Source: Coriobacteriaceae bacterium
Lineage (GTDB): Bacteria; Actinomycetota; Coriobacteriia; Coriobacteriales; Coriobacteriaceae
Assembly: GCA_015062655.1 (NCBI GenBank)
Contig: SUUG01000020.1
Coordinates: 1-64,000 of the forward strand
DNA length: 64,000 nucleotides
Direction of reading: 5' to 3'
Notes under the pieces: generated by a model
Seen by the model: only the letters and a program-made list of their open reading frames with translations
What the model was told of the DNA's origin: nothing
Databases searched by the model: none
Shown: positions 29,441 through 42,100 of the stretch, in pieces
How the letters are laid out: the number at the start of each line of letters is the position of its first letter
Position numbering within the stretch: the stretch's first letter is position 1
Made by a program: the position numbers and the translations under genes

Positions 29441-30457
29441 ATGCTGAAATATATCGTCAAGCGCATGCTGCAGGCTATCCCCGTGTTGCTGGGCGTCTCA
29501 GTTATCGTCTTCCTCATCATGAGGGTGTTCTCGGCCGATCCGGCGCCGGTGGTGCTGGGTCAGCATGCGACTCCCGAGGCCATGCAGGCATGGCGCGATG
29601 CGCAGGGTTTGAACGATCCCATCATCGCCCAGTACTTCGATTTTCTGTTCGGGGCCATTCGCGGCGATTTGGGCGAGAGCTATTACACGCACGCTCCCGT
29701 GCTGCAGGAGCTGATGGCCCGATTCCCGGCGACCGTCGAGCTCGCACTCGTGGCGATCGTGATCGCGGCGGTGGTGGGCGTCGCCCTGGGCGTGCTGTCT
29801 GCGACCCATAAGAACACCGCGATTGACGGCATCGCGACCGTCCTCGCCCTAGTGGGCGTCTCGATGCCCATCTTCTGGCTGGGCGTTTTGCTGATCATCC
29901 TGTTCGCCGGCGTTCTGCACGTGCTGCCCAGCTCTGGCCGTATCGACCCGCTGCTGCAGCCTGTGGGAGGCACTGGCTTCTACCTGCTCGATACGCTGCT
30001 TTCCGGCGACTTCGAGGCGTTTGGCGACGCGCTGAGCCACATCATCCTGCCGGCGTTGGCGCTCTCCATGTACTCCATGGCGGTCATCACCCGCATGACG
30101 CGCTCGAGCATGTTGGAGACGTTGAACGAGGATTACGTCCGCACCGCCCGCGCCAAGGGCTTGAAGCTGGGCCGCGTGCACCGCCACCATGCGCTTCGGT
30201 GCGCCATGCTCCCCGTCACCACCGTCATTGGCCTGCAGCTGGGAAGCCTGCTTGGCGGCGCCATGCTCACCGAGACGGTGTTTGCATGGCCTGGCATCGG
30301 CAAGTACGTGGTCGACTGCATCTTGAAGTCCGACTTCCCGGTGGTTCAGGGCGCCGTGCTGCTGATCGGCGTGATCTTTATCGTGATCAACCTTATCGTC
30401 GACGTGGTCTACGCCTACCTAGATCCGCGAATCACGTATGCAAAGGAAGAGGGGTGA
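29441..30457 (+). CDS. Dipeptide/oligopeptide ABC permease (DppB-like)
   Basis: MLKYIVKRMLQAIPVLLGVSVIVFLIMRV; TRMTRSSMLETLNEDYVRTARAKGL. Confidence 0.95.
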   Translation: MLKYIVKRMLQAIPVLLGVSVIVFLIMRVFSADPAPVVLGQHATPEAMQAWRDAQGLNDPIIAQYFDFLFGAIRGDLGESYYTHAPVLQELMARFPATVELALVAIVIAAVVGVALGVLSATHKNTAIDGIATVLALVGVSMPIFWLGVLLIILFAGVLHVLPSSGRIDPLLQPVGGTGFYLLDTLLSGDFEAFGDALSHIILPALALSMYSMAVITRMTRSSMLETLNEDYVRTARAKGLKLGRVHRHHALRCAMLPVTTVIGLQLGSLLGGAMLTETVFAWPGIGKYVVDCILKSDFPVVQGAVLLIGVIFIVINLIVDVVYAYLDPRITYAKEEG

Positions 30458-30462
30458 TCCGC

Positions 30463-31377
30463 ATGGCCGCTGCCGTTGCACAGAACAACGCTCCCGTCCA
30501 GAAGAAGCAAGAGGCCGAGAAGACCGAGTCGCTGTGGAAGGACGTGTGGTACTCACTGCGCCAGAACATCCCCGCTATGGTCAGCCTGGGCGTCATCACG
30601 CTGCTCGCTTTGATTGCCATCGTCACCTTTATCGCTCCGCAGATTCTGCCCCATGACCCTTACCAGCAAGATCTTTCCGCATCGTTCCAGGGGCCCAGCG
30701 CGGCGCACTGGTTTGGTACCGACCAGCAGGGTCGCGATATCTTCTGCCGCGTGCTCATCGGCAGCCAGATCTCGCTGACCGTGGGATTGCTGTCCGTTGC
30801 GATATCGCTGACCATCGGCGTCACCCTCGGCGCGCTCGCCGGATACAAGGGCGGCGCGCTCGACACCGTCATCATGCGCGTCATGGACATGATGCTCGCC
30901 ATCCCGTCGATCTTGCTGGCCATCGCCTTCATGGCGGCATTGGGGCGCGGCATCGACAAGGCGATCATCGCGATCGGCTTCGTCTCCATTCCCGAGTACG
31001 CGCGCATCGTGCGCAGCCAGGTGCTGTCGGTCAAACAGTCCGATTACGTGGCCGCCGCGCGCGTGATCGGCGATTCCGACGCGCTCATCATCTTCCGCCA
31101 CGTGCTGCCCAACGTCATGCCCTCCATCATCGTCCGTGCCACGCTGGGCATCTCCAGCGCCATCCTGGATGCGGCGGCCCTGGGCTTCCTGGGCCTGGGC
31201 GTGCAGCCTCCCGCAGCGGAGTGGGGCGACATGCTGGGTCGCGGTCGCAACTACATTTTCGCAGCTCCGCACGCGATGATCTTCCCTGGTCTGGCCATCA
31301 CCGTGACCGTCCTCGCTTTCAATCTGTTGGGTGACGGCATCCGCGATGCGTTCGACCCCAAATCTAGGAACCGGTGA
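30463..31377 (+). CDS. Dipeptide/oligopeptide ABC permease (DppC-like)
   Basis: [50 protein letters not shown]. Confidence 0.95.
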   Translation: MAAAVAQNNAPVQKKQEAEKTESLWKDVWYSLRQNIPAMVSLGVITLLALIAIVTFIAPQILPHDPYQQDLSASFQGPSAAHWFGTDQQGRDIFCRVLIGSQISLTVGLLSVAISLTIGVTLGALAGYKGGALDTVIMRVMDMMLAIPSILLAIAFMAALGRGIDKAIIAIGFVSIPEYARIVRSQVLSVKQSDYVAAARVIGDSDALIIFRHVLPNVMPSIIVRATLGISSAILDAAALGFLGLGVQPPAAEWGDMLGRGRNYIFAAPHAMIFPGLAITVTVLAFNLLGDGIRDAFDPKSRNR

Positions 31378-31381
31378 TCAT

Positions 31382-32491
<1,110 letters not shown>

Positions 32492-32492
32492 G

Positions 32493-33593
32493 ATGGGCCG
32501 GGAGCAAGCAAACAACCTCATCGAGGTGCAGCACCTCACCAAGAGCTTCGTTGCCGACACGGACTTCTTCGGCCGGCCGACCTCCTTCGTCCAGGCGGTC
32601 GACGACGTGAGCTTCACCATTCGCCGCGGCGAGGCCTTCGGCTTGGTCGGAGAATCCGGCTGCGGCAAGACCACGATTGGCAAGATGATCTGCGGCCTGC
32701 TCAAGCCTACCAGCGGCAAAATCCTCTTCGAGGGCCGCGATATCACCGCGCTGGGCCCGCGGGAGCGCCGTGCGATGTGCCGCGATATCCAGCTGGTGTT
32801 CCAAGATCCCTATGCGAGCTTGAATCCGCGCATGGCCATCGGCAAGATCATCGCCGAGCCCATCCTCACCAACAAGATCCTGCCTAAGGAGCAAGTCGAC
32901 GACCGCGTGGACGAGCTGCTCGAGCTGGTCGGCCTCGCCCCGTACATGAAGAACCGCTATCCGCATGAGTTCTCGGGCGGCCAGCGCCAGCGTGTGGGCA
33001 TCGCCCGCGCGCTCGCGCTCGAACCGAAGCTGATCGTCTGCGACGAACCCGTTTCGGCCCTCGACGTCTCCATCCAGGCCCAGGTGCTCAATCTGCTGGA
33101 CGATCTAAAGGAGCAGCTGGGGCTCACGTACCTGTTCATCGCGCACGGCTTGAACGTCGTGAAGCATATCTCCGACCGCGTGGGCGTGATGTACCTGGGG
33201 CGCATGATGGAGATCGCGCCGAAGGAGAGCCTCTACACGGAGCCGTTGTGCCCCTACACCCAAGCGCTCCTGTCGGCTATCCCCAGCCCCGACCCCAAAC
33301 TGCAGCGCCGCCGTATCATCCTGGAGGGCGATGTGCCGAGCCCCATCGACCCGCCGGCGGGATGCCGCTTTGCGAGCCGCTGCTTCGCCAAGGTCGGTGC
33401 CTGCGACGTGAGCGCACCCGAGCAGCGCGAGGTACTTCCAGACCACGTGTGCGCGTGCCATCGCTACGAGACCGTTCCGACCGAGCGCGCGCGTGCGCTG
33501 TCCCTGGAGATTCAACACGATGCGGCGCGTCCGAGCTATGGTCGCGGCACCGACCTTATAAACGACGACCCGGTCGTGACGCCCGACGCGTAG
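32493..33593 (+). CDS. Oligopeptide ABC ATP-binding protein (DppF/OppF-like)
   Basis: GESGCGKTTIGKMI, FSGGQRQRVGIARAL, DEPVSALDVSIQAQVL. Confidence 0.96.
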   Translation: MGREQANNLIEVQHLTKSFVADTDFFGRPTSFVQAVDDVSFTIRRGEAFGLVGESGCGKTTIGKMICGLLKPTSGKILFEGRDITALGPRERRAMCRDIQLVFQDPYASLNPRMAIGKIIAEPILTNKILPKEQVDDRVDELLELVGLAPYMKNRYPHEFSGGQRQRVGIARALALEPKLIVCDEPVSALDVSIQAQVLNLLDDLKEQLGLTYLFIAHGLNVVKHISDRVGVMYLGRMMEIAPKESLYTEPLCPYTQALLSAIPSPDPKLQRRRIILEGDVPSPIDPPAGCRFASRCFAKVGACDVSAPEQREVLPDHVCACHRYETVPTERARALSLEIQHDAARPSYGRGTDLINDDPVVTPDA

Positions 33594-33858
33594 CGTCGCC
33601 CTTCCTTCTTGCATCCCGGGCGCGATCGACTGCCATCCCGTTCGCGCCCTTGGAGATGGTCCCGTCTGCTATCGGGGGTCCGGTCCCACGTCGAGCTTCG
33701 ACCGGGCTGCTGGAAATCCGATAGCGGATGGGGCTCCATTTCTTAGAGCGGACGTGTTTGGACGGGAAGGTTTGTTTGCGGGCGTTTTATGGTAGAAGAG
33801 CAAGAGCCGCCTGCGCGAAGGGCGCGGGTACATTTGCCGTCGAAGAAGGGACGTCGCC

Positions 33859-34743
33859 ATGGATGCTCGGCAGAAGGCCGCCAACGCGGGAAAAGTCGCC
33901 CTGGTGCTTGAAGGCGGGAGCTTTCGCTGCCAGTTTACGGCCGGCGTGCTCGACGTGTTCATGGAGCACGGCGTCGAGTTCGCTGCGTGCTATGGCGTTT
34001 CCGCCGGTGCGCTGAGCGGCATGAATTTCAAATCGCATCAGGTCGGCCGCGCGAACCGCATCAACCTGGCGTTTTGCAACGACCCGCGCTACATCGGCGC
34101 CCGCTCGCTGCTCACGAGCGGCAGCATCGTCGGCTACGATTTCATGCTCGATGAGGTGCAGAACAAGCTCGACCCCTTCGACGACGAGGCGTTCAAGGCC
34201 AACCCCATGCGCCTGTACGCCACGGTCACCAACGTGCTCTTCGGCACGGCGGAGTACCTTCCGGTCGAGGAGCTCCCGCGCGACTTCGATGTGGTCAGGG
34301 CCTCCACCTCGCTGCCCCTCGTCACCCCGCCGGTCCGCATCGGCGCCGACCGCTACCTCGACGGCGGCGTGGCCGACTCCGTCCCCGTCGAGCACGCGCT
34401 CGAGGAGGCCGGGTTCGATCGCGCAGCCGTGATCCTCACGCAGGACCGCGGCTATGTGAAGGAGCCCTATGAGCCGATGGCGGCGGCCCGCGCCCGTTAC
34501 GGGTCCCTGCCCTATCTCGTGGAGGCCATCGCCACGCGCCACGAGCGCTACAACGAGCAGCGCGAGCACATCTGGGCATACGAGCGGGAGGGCCGTGCCC
34601 TCGTGGTCGCCCCCGAGCGCCCCGTCGAGGTGGGTCACATCGAGCATGACACGGCCAAGCTCCTCGACCTCTACATCCAGGGCCGGCGTGAGGGAGAACG
34701 GGCGCTCGCGGCCGTGCGCGATTTCGTCGCACCGGGAGCCTGA
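33859..34743 (+). CDS. Patatin-like phospholipase family protein
   Basis: GVSAGALSG (GxSxG) and YLDGGVADSVPV (DGG) catalytic dyad motifs. Confidence 0.92.
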   Translation: MDARQKAANAGKVALVLEGGSFRCQFTAGVLDVFMEHGVEFAACYGVSAGALSGMNFKSHQVGRANRINLAFCNDPRYIGARSLLTSGSIVGYDFMLDEVQNKLDPFDDEAFKANPMRLYATVTNVLFGTAEYLPVEELPRDFDVVRASTSLPLVTPPVRIGADRYLDGGVADSVPVEHALEEAGFDRAAVILTQDRGYVKEPYEPMAAARARYGSLPYLVEAIATRHERYNEQREHIWAYEREGRALVVAPERPVEVGHIEHDTAKLLDLYIQGRREGERALAAVRDFVAPGA

Positions 34744-34786
34744 TGTCCTCGCTGTGCAGAAACTCTGCACGTCACAGGGAAGGCCG

Positions 34787-34814
34787 TTGACTTCCCCTGC
34801 TCACGCGCTACAAT
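34787..34814 (+). promoter_or_regulatory. Sigma70-type promoter for rplM-rpsI
   Basis: TTGACT - 16 nt - TACAAT about 70 bp upstream of the rplM TTG start. Confidence 0.65.
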
Positions 34815-34881
34815 GAACCGGTTACTTGCAGAGCCCCGTGAAACTCTGTAACAACACGTATCTGTACATGGAGGAGTCAAG

Positions 34882-35325
34882 TTGATCACTAAGTCGACTC
34901 ACTACACCAAGCAGACCGAGGCCCAGCGCAACTGGGTCATCGTGGATGCTGACGGCGCCATCCTGGGCCGCCTTGCCACTCAGGTCGCAGCGATCCTGCG
35001 CGGCAAGACCAAGCCCCAGTACACGCCGAACTCCGACTGCGGCGACTTCGTCATCGTCATCAACGCCGATAAGGTCCAGCTTACCGGCAACAAGGCCGAG
35101 ACGAAGACCTACTACCGCCACAGCGGCTACAACGGAGGCCTCAAGGCCGAGACCTTCCGCACCGCCATGGAGAAGCATCCCGAGCAGGTCATCGAGCGCG
35201 CCGTCCGCGGCATGCTGCCGAAGACCACCCTCGGCCGCGCCCAGCTCAAGAAGCTCAAGGTGTACGCCGGTGCCGAGCATCCGCATGCGGCGCAGAACCC
35301 CGTTAAGATCGAGCTGGAGGCTTAA
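34882..35325 (+). CDS. rplM: 50S ribosomal protein L13 (TTG start)
   Basis: [26 protein letters not shown]13 signature; followed by rpsI. Confidence 0.97.
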   Translation: MITKSTHYTKQTEAQRNWVIVDADGAILGRLATQVAAILRGKTKPQYTPNSDCGDFVIVINADKVQLTGNKAETKTYYRHSGYNGGLKAETFRTAMEKHPEQVIERAVRGMLPKTTLGRAQLKKLKVYAGAEHPHAAQNPVKIELEA

Positions 35326-35327
35326 AG

Positions 35328-35723
35328 ATGGCTGAGAACACCGTTGTCTACTACGGCACCGGCCGTCGTAAGAACGCCGTTGCCCGTGTCCGCATCGTCC
35401 CCGGCACCGGTAAGGTGACCGTCAACAAGCGCGACGCCGTCGAGTACTTCGGCCGCAAGCAGCTTGTCGAGGACGCGATCGCTCCCTTCAAGGTGACCGA
35501 CACCGCCGGTTCCTTCGACGTCATCGCCCTGTGCGACGGCGGCGGCATCACCGGCCAGTCCGGCGCCCTGCGCCTGGGCATCGCCCGCGCCCTGCTGAAG
35601 GCCGGCGACTACCGCGGCGACCTCAAGCGCGCCGGGTTCCTCACCCGCGACGCCCGCGTCGTCGAGCGCAAGAAGTACGGTCTCAAGAAAGCCCGTCGCG
35701 CTCCGCAGTTCTCCAAGCGTTAA
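35328..35723 (+). CDS. rpsI: 30S ribosomal protein S9
   Basis: [21 protein letters not shown] ... [28 protein letters not shown]. Confidence 0.98.
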   Translation: MAENTVVYYGTGRRKNAVARVRIVPGTGKVTVNKRDAVEYFGRKQLVEDAIAPFKVTDTAGSFDVIALCDGGGITGQSGALRLGIARALLKAGDYRGDLKRAGFLTRDARVVERKKYGLKKARRAPQFSKR

Positions 35724-35741
35724 TCCGCTGCTTGGATGTTT

Positions 35742-35787
35742 GCAATCAAAACGGGGCCTGCCGTTCACGCGGTGGGTCCCGTTTTGC
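35742..35787 (+). terminator. Probable terminator hairpin after rpsI
   Basis: AAAACGGGGCC...GGGTCCCGTTTT dyad with flanking A/T runs. Confidence 0.6.
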
Positions 35788-35834
35788 ATCCGGGGCGCGT
35801 CCGCGCCGGGAAGATCCTCTGATAGGGAGCATCC

Positions 35835-37172
35835 ATGTCCACCAACCTCTTCGGTACCGATGGCGTCCGCGGCGTCGCCAACGCGGACCTCTCGTACGAT
35901 CTCGCCTTCCGCCTGGGCCGCGCCGCGACGCGCTTCCTCGGCAAGGACATCTGCGTCGGCCGTGACACGCGCCGCTCCGGCACCATGCTCGAGTCCGCGC
36001 TCACCGCGGGCATCATGGCCGAGGGCGGTCGCCCGCACTGCTGCGGCGTGATCCCCACCCCGGCCGTGGCACTGCTCACGGTCGAGTCCGAGCTTGACGG
36101 CGGCATCGTCATCTCCGCTTCGCACAACCCGCCCGAGTTCAACGGCATCAAGTTCTTCAGCTCCCAGGGCATGAAGCTGCCCGACGCGCTCGAGGAGGAG
36201 ATCTCCGCTTGGGTGCTCTCCGACGAGGCTGCGAGCACGGAGGACCTGCCGACGGGCGACGGCGTGGGCAGCATCGTCAAGATGAAGGACGCCCGCGACC
36301 GCTACATCGAGCACGCCGTGTCGACGGTGGACTGCGGGGACCTCGAGGGCCTCGTCGTCGCGGTGGACTGCGGCCACGGCGCCTCCTGCATGACGACGCC
36401 CATCGCGCTCCAGCGGCTGGGCGCCACGGTGCATGCCATCAACACCGATTTCAACGGCATGGACATCAACGTCGAGTGCGGGTCCACGCACCTCGAGCCG
36501 CTGCGCGAGCTCGTGCGCAAGACCGGCGCCGACGTGGGCCTCGCGCACGACGGCGACGCCGACCGCGTGCTGTTCGTGGACGCTGAGGGCAACGAGATCG
36601 ACGGCGACTTCATCCTCGCGATCTGCGGTTCAGATCTGGCGGCCCAGGGCAAGCTCGTCAACTCCGAGATCGTCTCCACGGTCATGTGCAACCTGGGTTT
36701 CGCCACGGCCATGCGCGACGCCGGCTTCAAGGTGGAGCAGACGGCCGTGGGAGACCGCTACGTGCTCGAGCGCATGATTGCCGACGGCGCGGTGCTCGGT
36801 GGAGAGCAGTCCGGCCACATCATCTTCCTGGAGCACAACACCACCGGCGACGGCCTTGTGACCGCCTGTCAGCTCTTGTGCGTCATGAAGCGCACCGGGC
36901 GCTCGCTCGAGGACCTCGCCCGCGTCATGACCCGCTTCCCGCAGGTGCTCGTCAACGTCCGCACGGGCCACAAGGCCGAGCTCGAGGGCTGCGCCCCGGT
37001 CTGGGAGGCCGTGCGCACCGCCGAGCAGATGCTCGGAGGCCGCGGCCGCGTCCTCGTGCGCACCTCGGGCACCGAACCGCTCATCCGCGTCATGGCGGAG
37101 GCCGAGACCCATGAGGCGGCCCAGGCGGCCGTCGATGCCATCGTGGCCGTGGTGGAGCGCGAGCTTCCCTGA
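35835..37172 (+). CDS. glmM: Phosphoglucosamine mutase
   Basis: LFGTDGVRGVANADL; VISASHNPPEFNGIK active site; C-terminal RTSGTEPLIRVM. Confidence 0.97.
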   Translation: MSTNLFGTDGVRGVANADLSYDLAFRLGRAATRFLGKDICVGRDTRRSGTMLESALTAGIMAEGGRPHCCGVIPTPAVALLTVESELDGGIVISASHNPPEFNGIKFFSSQGMKLPDALEEEISAWVLSDEAASTEDLPTGDGVGSIVKMKDARDRYIEHAVSTVDCGDLEGLVVAVDCGHGASCMTTPIALQRLGATVHAINTDFNGMDINVECGSTHLEPLRELVRKTGADVGLAHDGDADRVLFVDAEGNEIDGDFILAICGSDLAAQGKLVNSEIVSTVMCNLGFATAMRDAGFKVEQTAVGDRYVLERMIADGAVLGGEQSGHIIFLEHNTTGDGLVTACQLLCVMKRTGRSLEDLARVMTRFPQVLVNVRTGHKAELEGCAPVWEAVRTAEQMLGGRGRVLVRTSGTEPLIRVMAEAETHEAAQAAVDAIVAVVERELP

Positions 37173-37268
37173 CCCTTCCGTCGCATCGGGGGACGCCCGT
37201 GAGCGCCCCCCGATTGTGGTAGGATAATGGCACCGCATCTCCTTGATGCGCCTTGCGAAGGGAAGTTG

Positions 37269-37766
37269 ATGTTAGACGGACTCATGATGCCGTTTTTGCG
37301 CCGTCAGCGCGATCTGGTGCTCGCAGCCCCGCTCGCCGGAGCGGTGGTGCCCCTCACATCGGTGCGCGACGAGACCTTCTCCACGGGCATCCTCGGCACG
37401 GGGGTCGCGATCCAGCCCGCGGGAGAGCGCGTGGTGGCTCCTGCCAACGCCAAGATCGAGGCGATCTTCCCCACGGGCCATGCCGTCGCCTTGCACACGG
37501 AGGACGGACTCGACATCCTGATCCACCTGGGGCTCGACACCGTCGGGCTGCGGGGCAAGCACTTCAAGGTCCATGCGCGCCCCGGTGAGACGGTTGAGCG
37601 CGGCGCGGTGCTCATCGAGTTCGAACGCGCGCAGATCGAGGCCGAGGGGTACGACACCATCGTCCCGGTGCTCGTGCGCAACGCGCTCGAGTTCTCGAGC
37701 CTGACGCCCACCGAAAAGCGACGCGTCTCAGAGCTGGACGACCTCATCTACGTGCGCGGTCGCTAG
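37269..37766 (+). CDS. crr: Stand-alone PTS glucose-type EIIA (Crr-like)
   Basis: APLAGAVVPLTSVRDETFSTGILGTGVAIQP; LHTEDGLDILIHLGLDTVGLRGKHF. Confidence 0.94.
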   Translation: MLDGLMMPFLRRQRDLVLAAPLAGAVVPLTSVRDETFSTGILGTGVAIQPAGERVVAPANAKIEAIFPTGHAVALHTEDGLDILIHLGLDTVGLRGKHFKVHARPGETVERGAVLIEFERAQIEAEGYDTIVPVLVRNALEFSSLTPTEKRRVSELDDLIYVRGR

Positions 37767-38026
37767 GCCGCGCACCCGCGCCCGTGCGGCGCCCGGTCGC
37801 AGGGGGCCGGGCGCCGTCGGCTGCGTCCCGAGGGTGGAAAAACCCCGCGAAACGTGACATGATGGTGGGGTCCGGGTGCATTCCGGACCGACGCGGACGG
37901 GCAGGGGCCCCGGCGCGGTCGGACGTTCCATTCGCGCGTGTCCTCGCCCTGGTGGCCGCGCCTCCTTGACGGGGGTGCCCAACGGGGGCTCCCCATGGCG
38001 ATTCGCCACGGAGAGAAGGGATTGCG

Positions 38027-38755
38027 ATGCGTATCATCCACACTGCAGACTATGAGGACATGAGCCGCAAGGCCGCGAGCGTGATCGCCGCGCAGGTGGT
38101 GCTCAAGCCCGATTGCGTGCTCGGCCTCGCGACGGGCTCCACGCCCATCGGCGCCTATCAGGAGCTCGTCCGGCGCCATGAGTCCGGCGAGCTCGATTTC
38201 TCTCAGGTGAGCACCTACAACCTGGACGAGTACCGCGGTCTCACGCATGACGACCCGCAGAGCTACCACTACTTCATGGAGCGCGAGCTGTTCTCGCATA
38301 TCAACATCGACCCCGCGCGCACGCATGTCCCCGACGGCGCGAACGAGGACGCCGAGGCCGCTTGCGCCGAGTACGACGAGCTCGTCGCCGGCGCCGGCTA
38401 CCCCGACCTGCAGCTGCTCGGCATCGGCAACAACGGGCACATCGGCTTCAACGAGCCCGCCGACGCCTTCTCCAAGGGCACGCACTGCATCGATCTGACG
38501 GAGAGCACCATCGAGGCGAACAGCCGTCTGTTCGAGAGCCCCGAGGACGTGCCGCGCCAGGCCTACACCATGGGCATCCAGACGATCATGCGCGCGCGCC
38601 GCGTCGTCGTGGTCGCGAGCGGGGAGAAGAAGGCCCAGGCCGTGCGCGACATGTGCCAGGGCCCGATCAGCCCGGCCTGCCCGGCCTCGATCCTGCAACT
38701 GCATCCGGATGTCATCGTCATTGCAGACAAGGACGCTCTTTCGTTGTGCAACTAG
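38027..38755 (+). CDS. nagB: Glucosamine-6-phosphate deaminase
   Basis: LGLATGSTPIGAYQEL, TYNLDEYRGL, LLGIGNNGHIGFNEP. Confidence 0.97.
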   Translation: MRIIHTADYEDMSRKAASVIAAQVVLKPDCVLGLATGSTPIGAYQELVRRHESGELDFSQVSTYNLDEYRGLTHDDPQSYHYFMERELFSHINIDPARTHVPDGANEDAEAACAEYDELVAGAGYPDLQLLGIGNNGHIGFNEPADAFSKGTHCIDLTESTIEANSRLFESPEDVPRQAYTMGIQTIMRARRVVVVASGEKKAQAVRDMCQGPISPACPASILQLHPDVIVIADKDALSLCN

Positions 38756-38779
38756 GTTTTTGTCACATCTGATTGCAGA

Positions 38780-38808
38780 GACCCCTGCCAAGGCAGGGGT
38801 CTTTTTTA
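38780..38808 (+). terminator. Intrinsic terminator after nagB
   Basis: GACCCCTGCC-aa-GGCAGGGGTC-TTTTTT. Confidence 0.93.
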
Positions 38809-39140
38809 TTTGACCGATTATCAACGTTCGGCTTGCGTTCTGCTAGAAATATGCCACGTATCTCACGTAATTCTTAACGTGCGAGGTTATACACCAAAGA
38901 TTGTTCGATACGTCCATTTACCGGTTATTCAGAGCCGCTTGCATACGTAGTCATCACAGTTTCTTCAAATTCGGGCTAGAGTGGATAAACGTTACAGTCC
39001 ATGTGTGCCGAAAAGGAAAAGGTGACTGAGCCGTTTGATGACCGATCATCGTGCCTCCTGTACCGGGATTTCAAGAAACCTGTCGAAAACCTGACGGAGC
39101 TCCTCCGGCTTCCCAGATTCCCTCTCCAAACCGGTCCCGC

Positions 39141-39166
39141 CTGACGTAGCGTTGCGTACACGTCAG
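39141..39166. promoter_or_regulatory. Inverted repeat CTGACGT-N12-ACGTCAG 18 bp upstream of the large regulator start
   Basis: Perfect 7-bp arms read directly. Confidence 0.45.
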
Positions 39167-39183
39167 ACCGAGGGAGGCTGAAG

Positions 39184-42100
39184 ATGGGGACAATCACGTC
39201 GACGCGCGGAAGCTCGGATTCTAAGACGGGCGCCGCACCCGTTGAAACGAGGGGAAGCGGTCCCGTCCCGCCACCTTCGACGCTCGCGGTGCGCGACAGC
39301 GGGATCATCGTCGCCCGCGACCATCTGGTCTCAGATATCATCCGGCAGGTCCGTGCGGTGGGGATCGTCGTGGTCTGTGCGCCGTTCGGCTTCGGCAAGA
39401 CCGCGCTCATGCTGCAGATCGCAGCCGCTGCCCGCTCTGATTCGGAACCTGGCACGGTGCGTCTCATCGGCGGGGATGGCCTGAGCGTCCGGGACCTCGC
39501 AGAGAGGCTCGAGCATCTCGCCGACGAGCTCTCGGGCGTTCCCGAGCCGATGGTCCTGGTGGACGAGGTCCAGGCGGTCGACGGGCGGGGTGCGGAGGCG
39601 ATCGCGGAATGCGCCCGGCGCCTGAGGGCGATGGGTGCGGCCGTGGTCCTCTCATGCGCCCCGTCCTCGCGCGTCCTCGTACACGAGCTCGGCGACTCGT
39701 ACAAGGTGGGGCCGAGCGCCCTGGCGGTGCAGCCCGGTGAGTTCACGCGATGGTCGAAGGCGCTCGCGCTCTCCTGCGAGCTGGACGGTTACGGCCTCAC
39801 CCGCGGCATCCCGTTGCTTGTGACCGCCTTGCGCACGGTTGCGCGGGGAGAGGACGGGACCGCCCACCTCGAGGCGCGGACCGCCATGCTCTACCGGTCG
39901 GTTTTAGCCGAGGCCAAGGCTGCGCGCGGCTCGCTCAGCCGCCTTATCCCGATCCTGCTGCTTTTGGAGAGGGGCTCCTTCTCAGATCTGGAACGCTGCG
40001 GGATGCGCGTGCGCGGGGCGGTCCTCGACCGCCTGAGTCGCGATTACCCGGTTTTCGATATCGATGCCGAGGGGAGGGGCTTCTCGTGTCTGGGAGCTTC
40101 CGGCGCTGAGATGGCCGAGCTGAGGCGCGAGATCATGCGCGGCCATCCTGAGCTCCATGCGAAGGCGGTGCGCGCCCATATCCGGGCGCGGCGCGTCGAC
40201 CGGGCGATCACCCTCATGGAGCAGGGGTTCTCGAAGGAGCAGCGGCTGGAGATGATCGGCGGCTATCCGGCGGCCTTCGCGTGCGCGGGACGGGCGGATT
40301 TCGTGCGTGCGACCGTCAACGGGATCGGGGCTGAGCGCACCGCGACCGTGGACGTCGGCGTGGTGCTTGCGCTCTACCTCTCCTCGCTTCTGGTGGGGGA
40401 TTACCGTATGGCGCGGACCACCAGCACGGAGCTCTGCCGGCGGGCATCGGAGATCGAGGGGCACGTCGACGCCGCGGAGTGGGGCGTCGCCCTCGCGTTC
40501 CGAGAAGTATGGGCAACCTGCCAGGGCATCGATCTGCCTTCGCTTTCACCGAGGTATCTGCAGCGAGCCTCGAGCAACCGGGCCCTCCTCTTGCGCGAGC
40601 ACGCCCGGATCTGCCATGCGCTGGTGGGGAAGCCCGATCCCGTGACCGGGCCCGCGCGAGCGCTGCAGCGCGAGGCGGATGCCGTGGACGCGGATGAGAT
40701 CGACATCCCCGAGACGCTCTTCCGGCTCAGCAGGTCGATGGTCGCGGCCTTCCACGAGCCGGAGCGGGATGTGGAGGGCGAGCTGCAGGGGCTCTCGCGG
40801 CTGTCGGCGCGGCTGGGGGAGCGGCGGCTGGTTCCGATCGCCACGCGGGTGCGGGCCGTATGCTCCCTGCGGCGGTTGCTCGCGGGCCTTCCGGTGGTGG
40901 ACGAGCGCGCGTTCAGCGACAGGGTCACCGTCGCGGTGCGCGAATCCGATCTGGACACGCAGCTGCTGTACCTGGCGGCCGAGGGCTGGCAGTGCGCCGA
41001 GACGGGGCAGCTCGTGAACGCGCGGTTCCGCGCCCAGCAGGTGGGGCGCCTCGCGGAATCGAGGCACGCCCTGCTCAAGGGGTGGTCGTTGCTGCTCGAG
41101 CAGGTCTCCATGCTCCTCAACAGCTCCCGCGTGACGATCCGGGAGGATGCCGACCTGCTCGATCTCTCCCATACCGTTGACAACCCCGCTGAGGCCTGGG
41201 CCTCCGCCCTGCTGCTCGCCGCCGCGCAGTACGACACCGATCTGTCGGTGTGGTTCTCCCTGCACCGCGAGGTGCTGCTCGAACCCCGCTTCCTGCCCAT
41301 CGCACGGCTTGCACTGGGTGTCATGGGGCAGCGCGGGGCGACGGTGCTCCGGCTGATCCCCGAGGCCCGTGTCGACGCGTACCGCCTGTCAGCCGAGCCC
41401 GAGCCCGACGGCCGCGGCCGGCGCCCCGATCTCACCGTGATGCCCGAGCTCTCCGAGGTGGGTCAGGTGAATATCTCGCTGCTCGGGGGCTTTCAGGTGA
41501 GTCGGAACGGGCATCAGCTCACCAGCCGCCTGTGGGGGCGCAAGCGCGCCGCGTTTTTGGCGGCCCGCCTGACGCTCGCGCTTGGGACGTTCGTGGGCCG
41601 GCACGTGCTCATCGAGGAGCTGTGGCCCGGGACGGACCTCTCCCGGGCGCGGCAGAGCCTGTACACGGCGACCTCGACTCTGCGCGCGGCGTTCGGCCAG
41701 GTGAAGGATGGACCGCAGTACGTGCTCACGCACGGGGACGGCCTGGGCCTCAACACCGAGTACGTGAGCGCGGACACCACGGAGTTCAACATGCTCGTCC
41801 GAGCGATCTTGCTCCAACGGGACGGCAGGGGAAGCGCCGCCCGGGCCGTCATCGACGCCTGCTTGAAGCTCGAGAAGCTCTACGTCGGCCCGCTCTACAT
41901 CCCCGGCTCCGGCGACGTCACCTTCTTCAGGCGCATGCGGCGGGTGTGCGAATCGAAGTACATCGACTGCCTGGTCAAGGGCATCGATGCCGCGATGGAA
42001 GAGGAGGACGTCACGGTCGCCTCGTGGCTTGCCGAGGCTGCGCTCAAACAGTGCCCCACGCGCGAGGACGTCTTGCGCCGTGCGATGCGCGCGCTTGACG

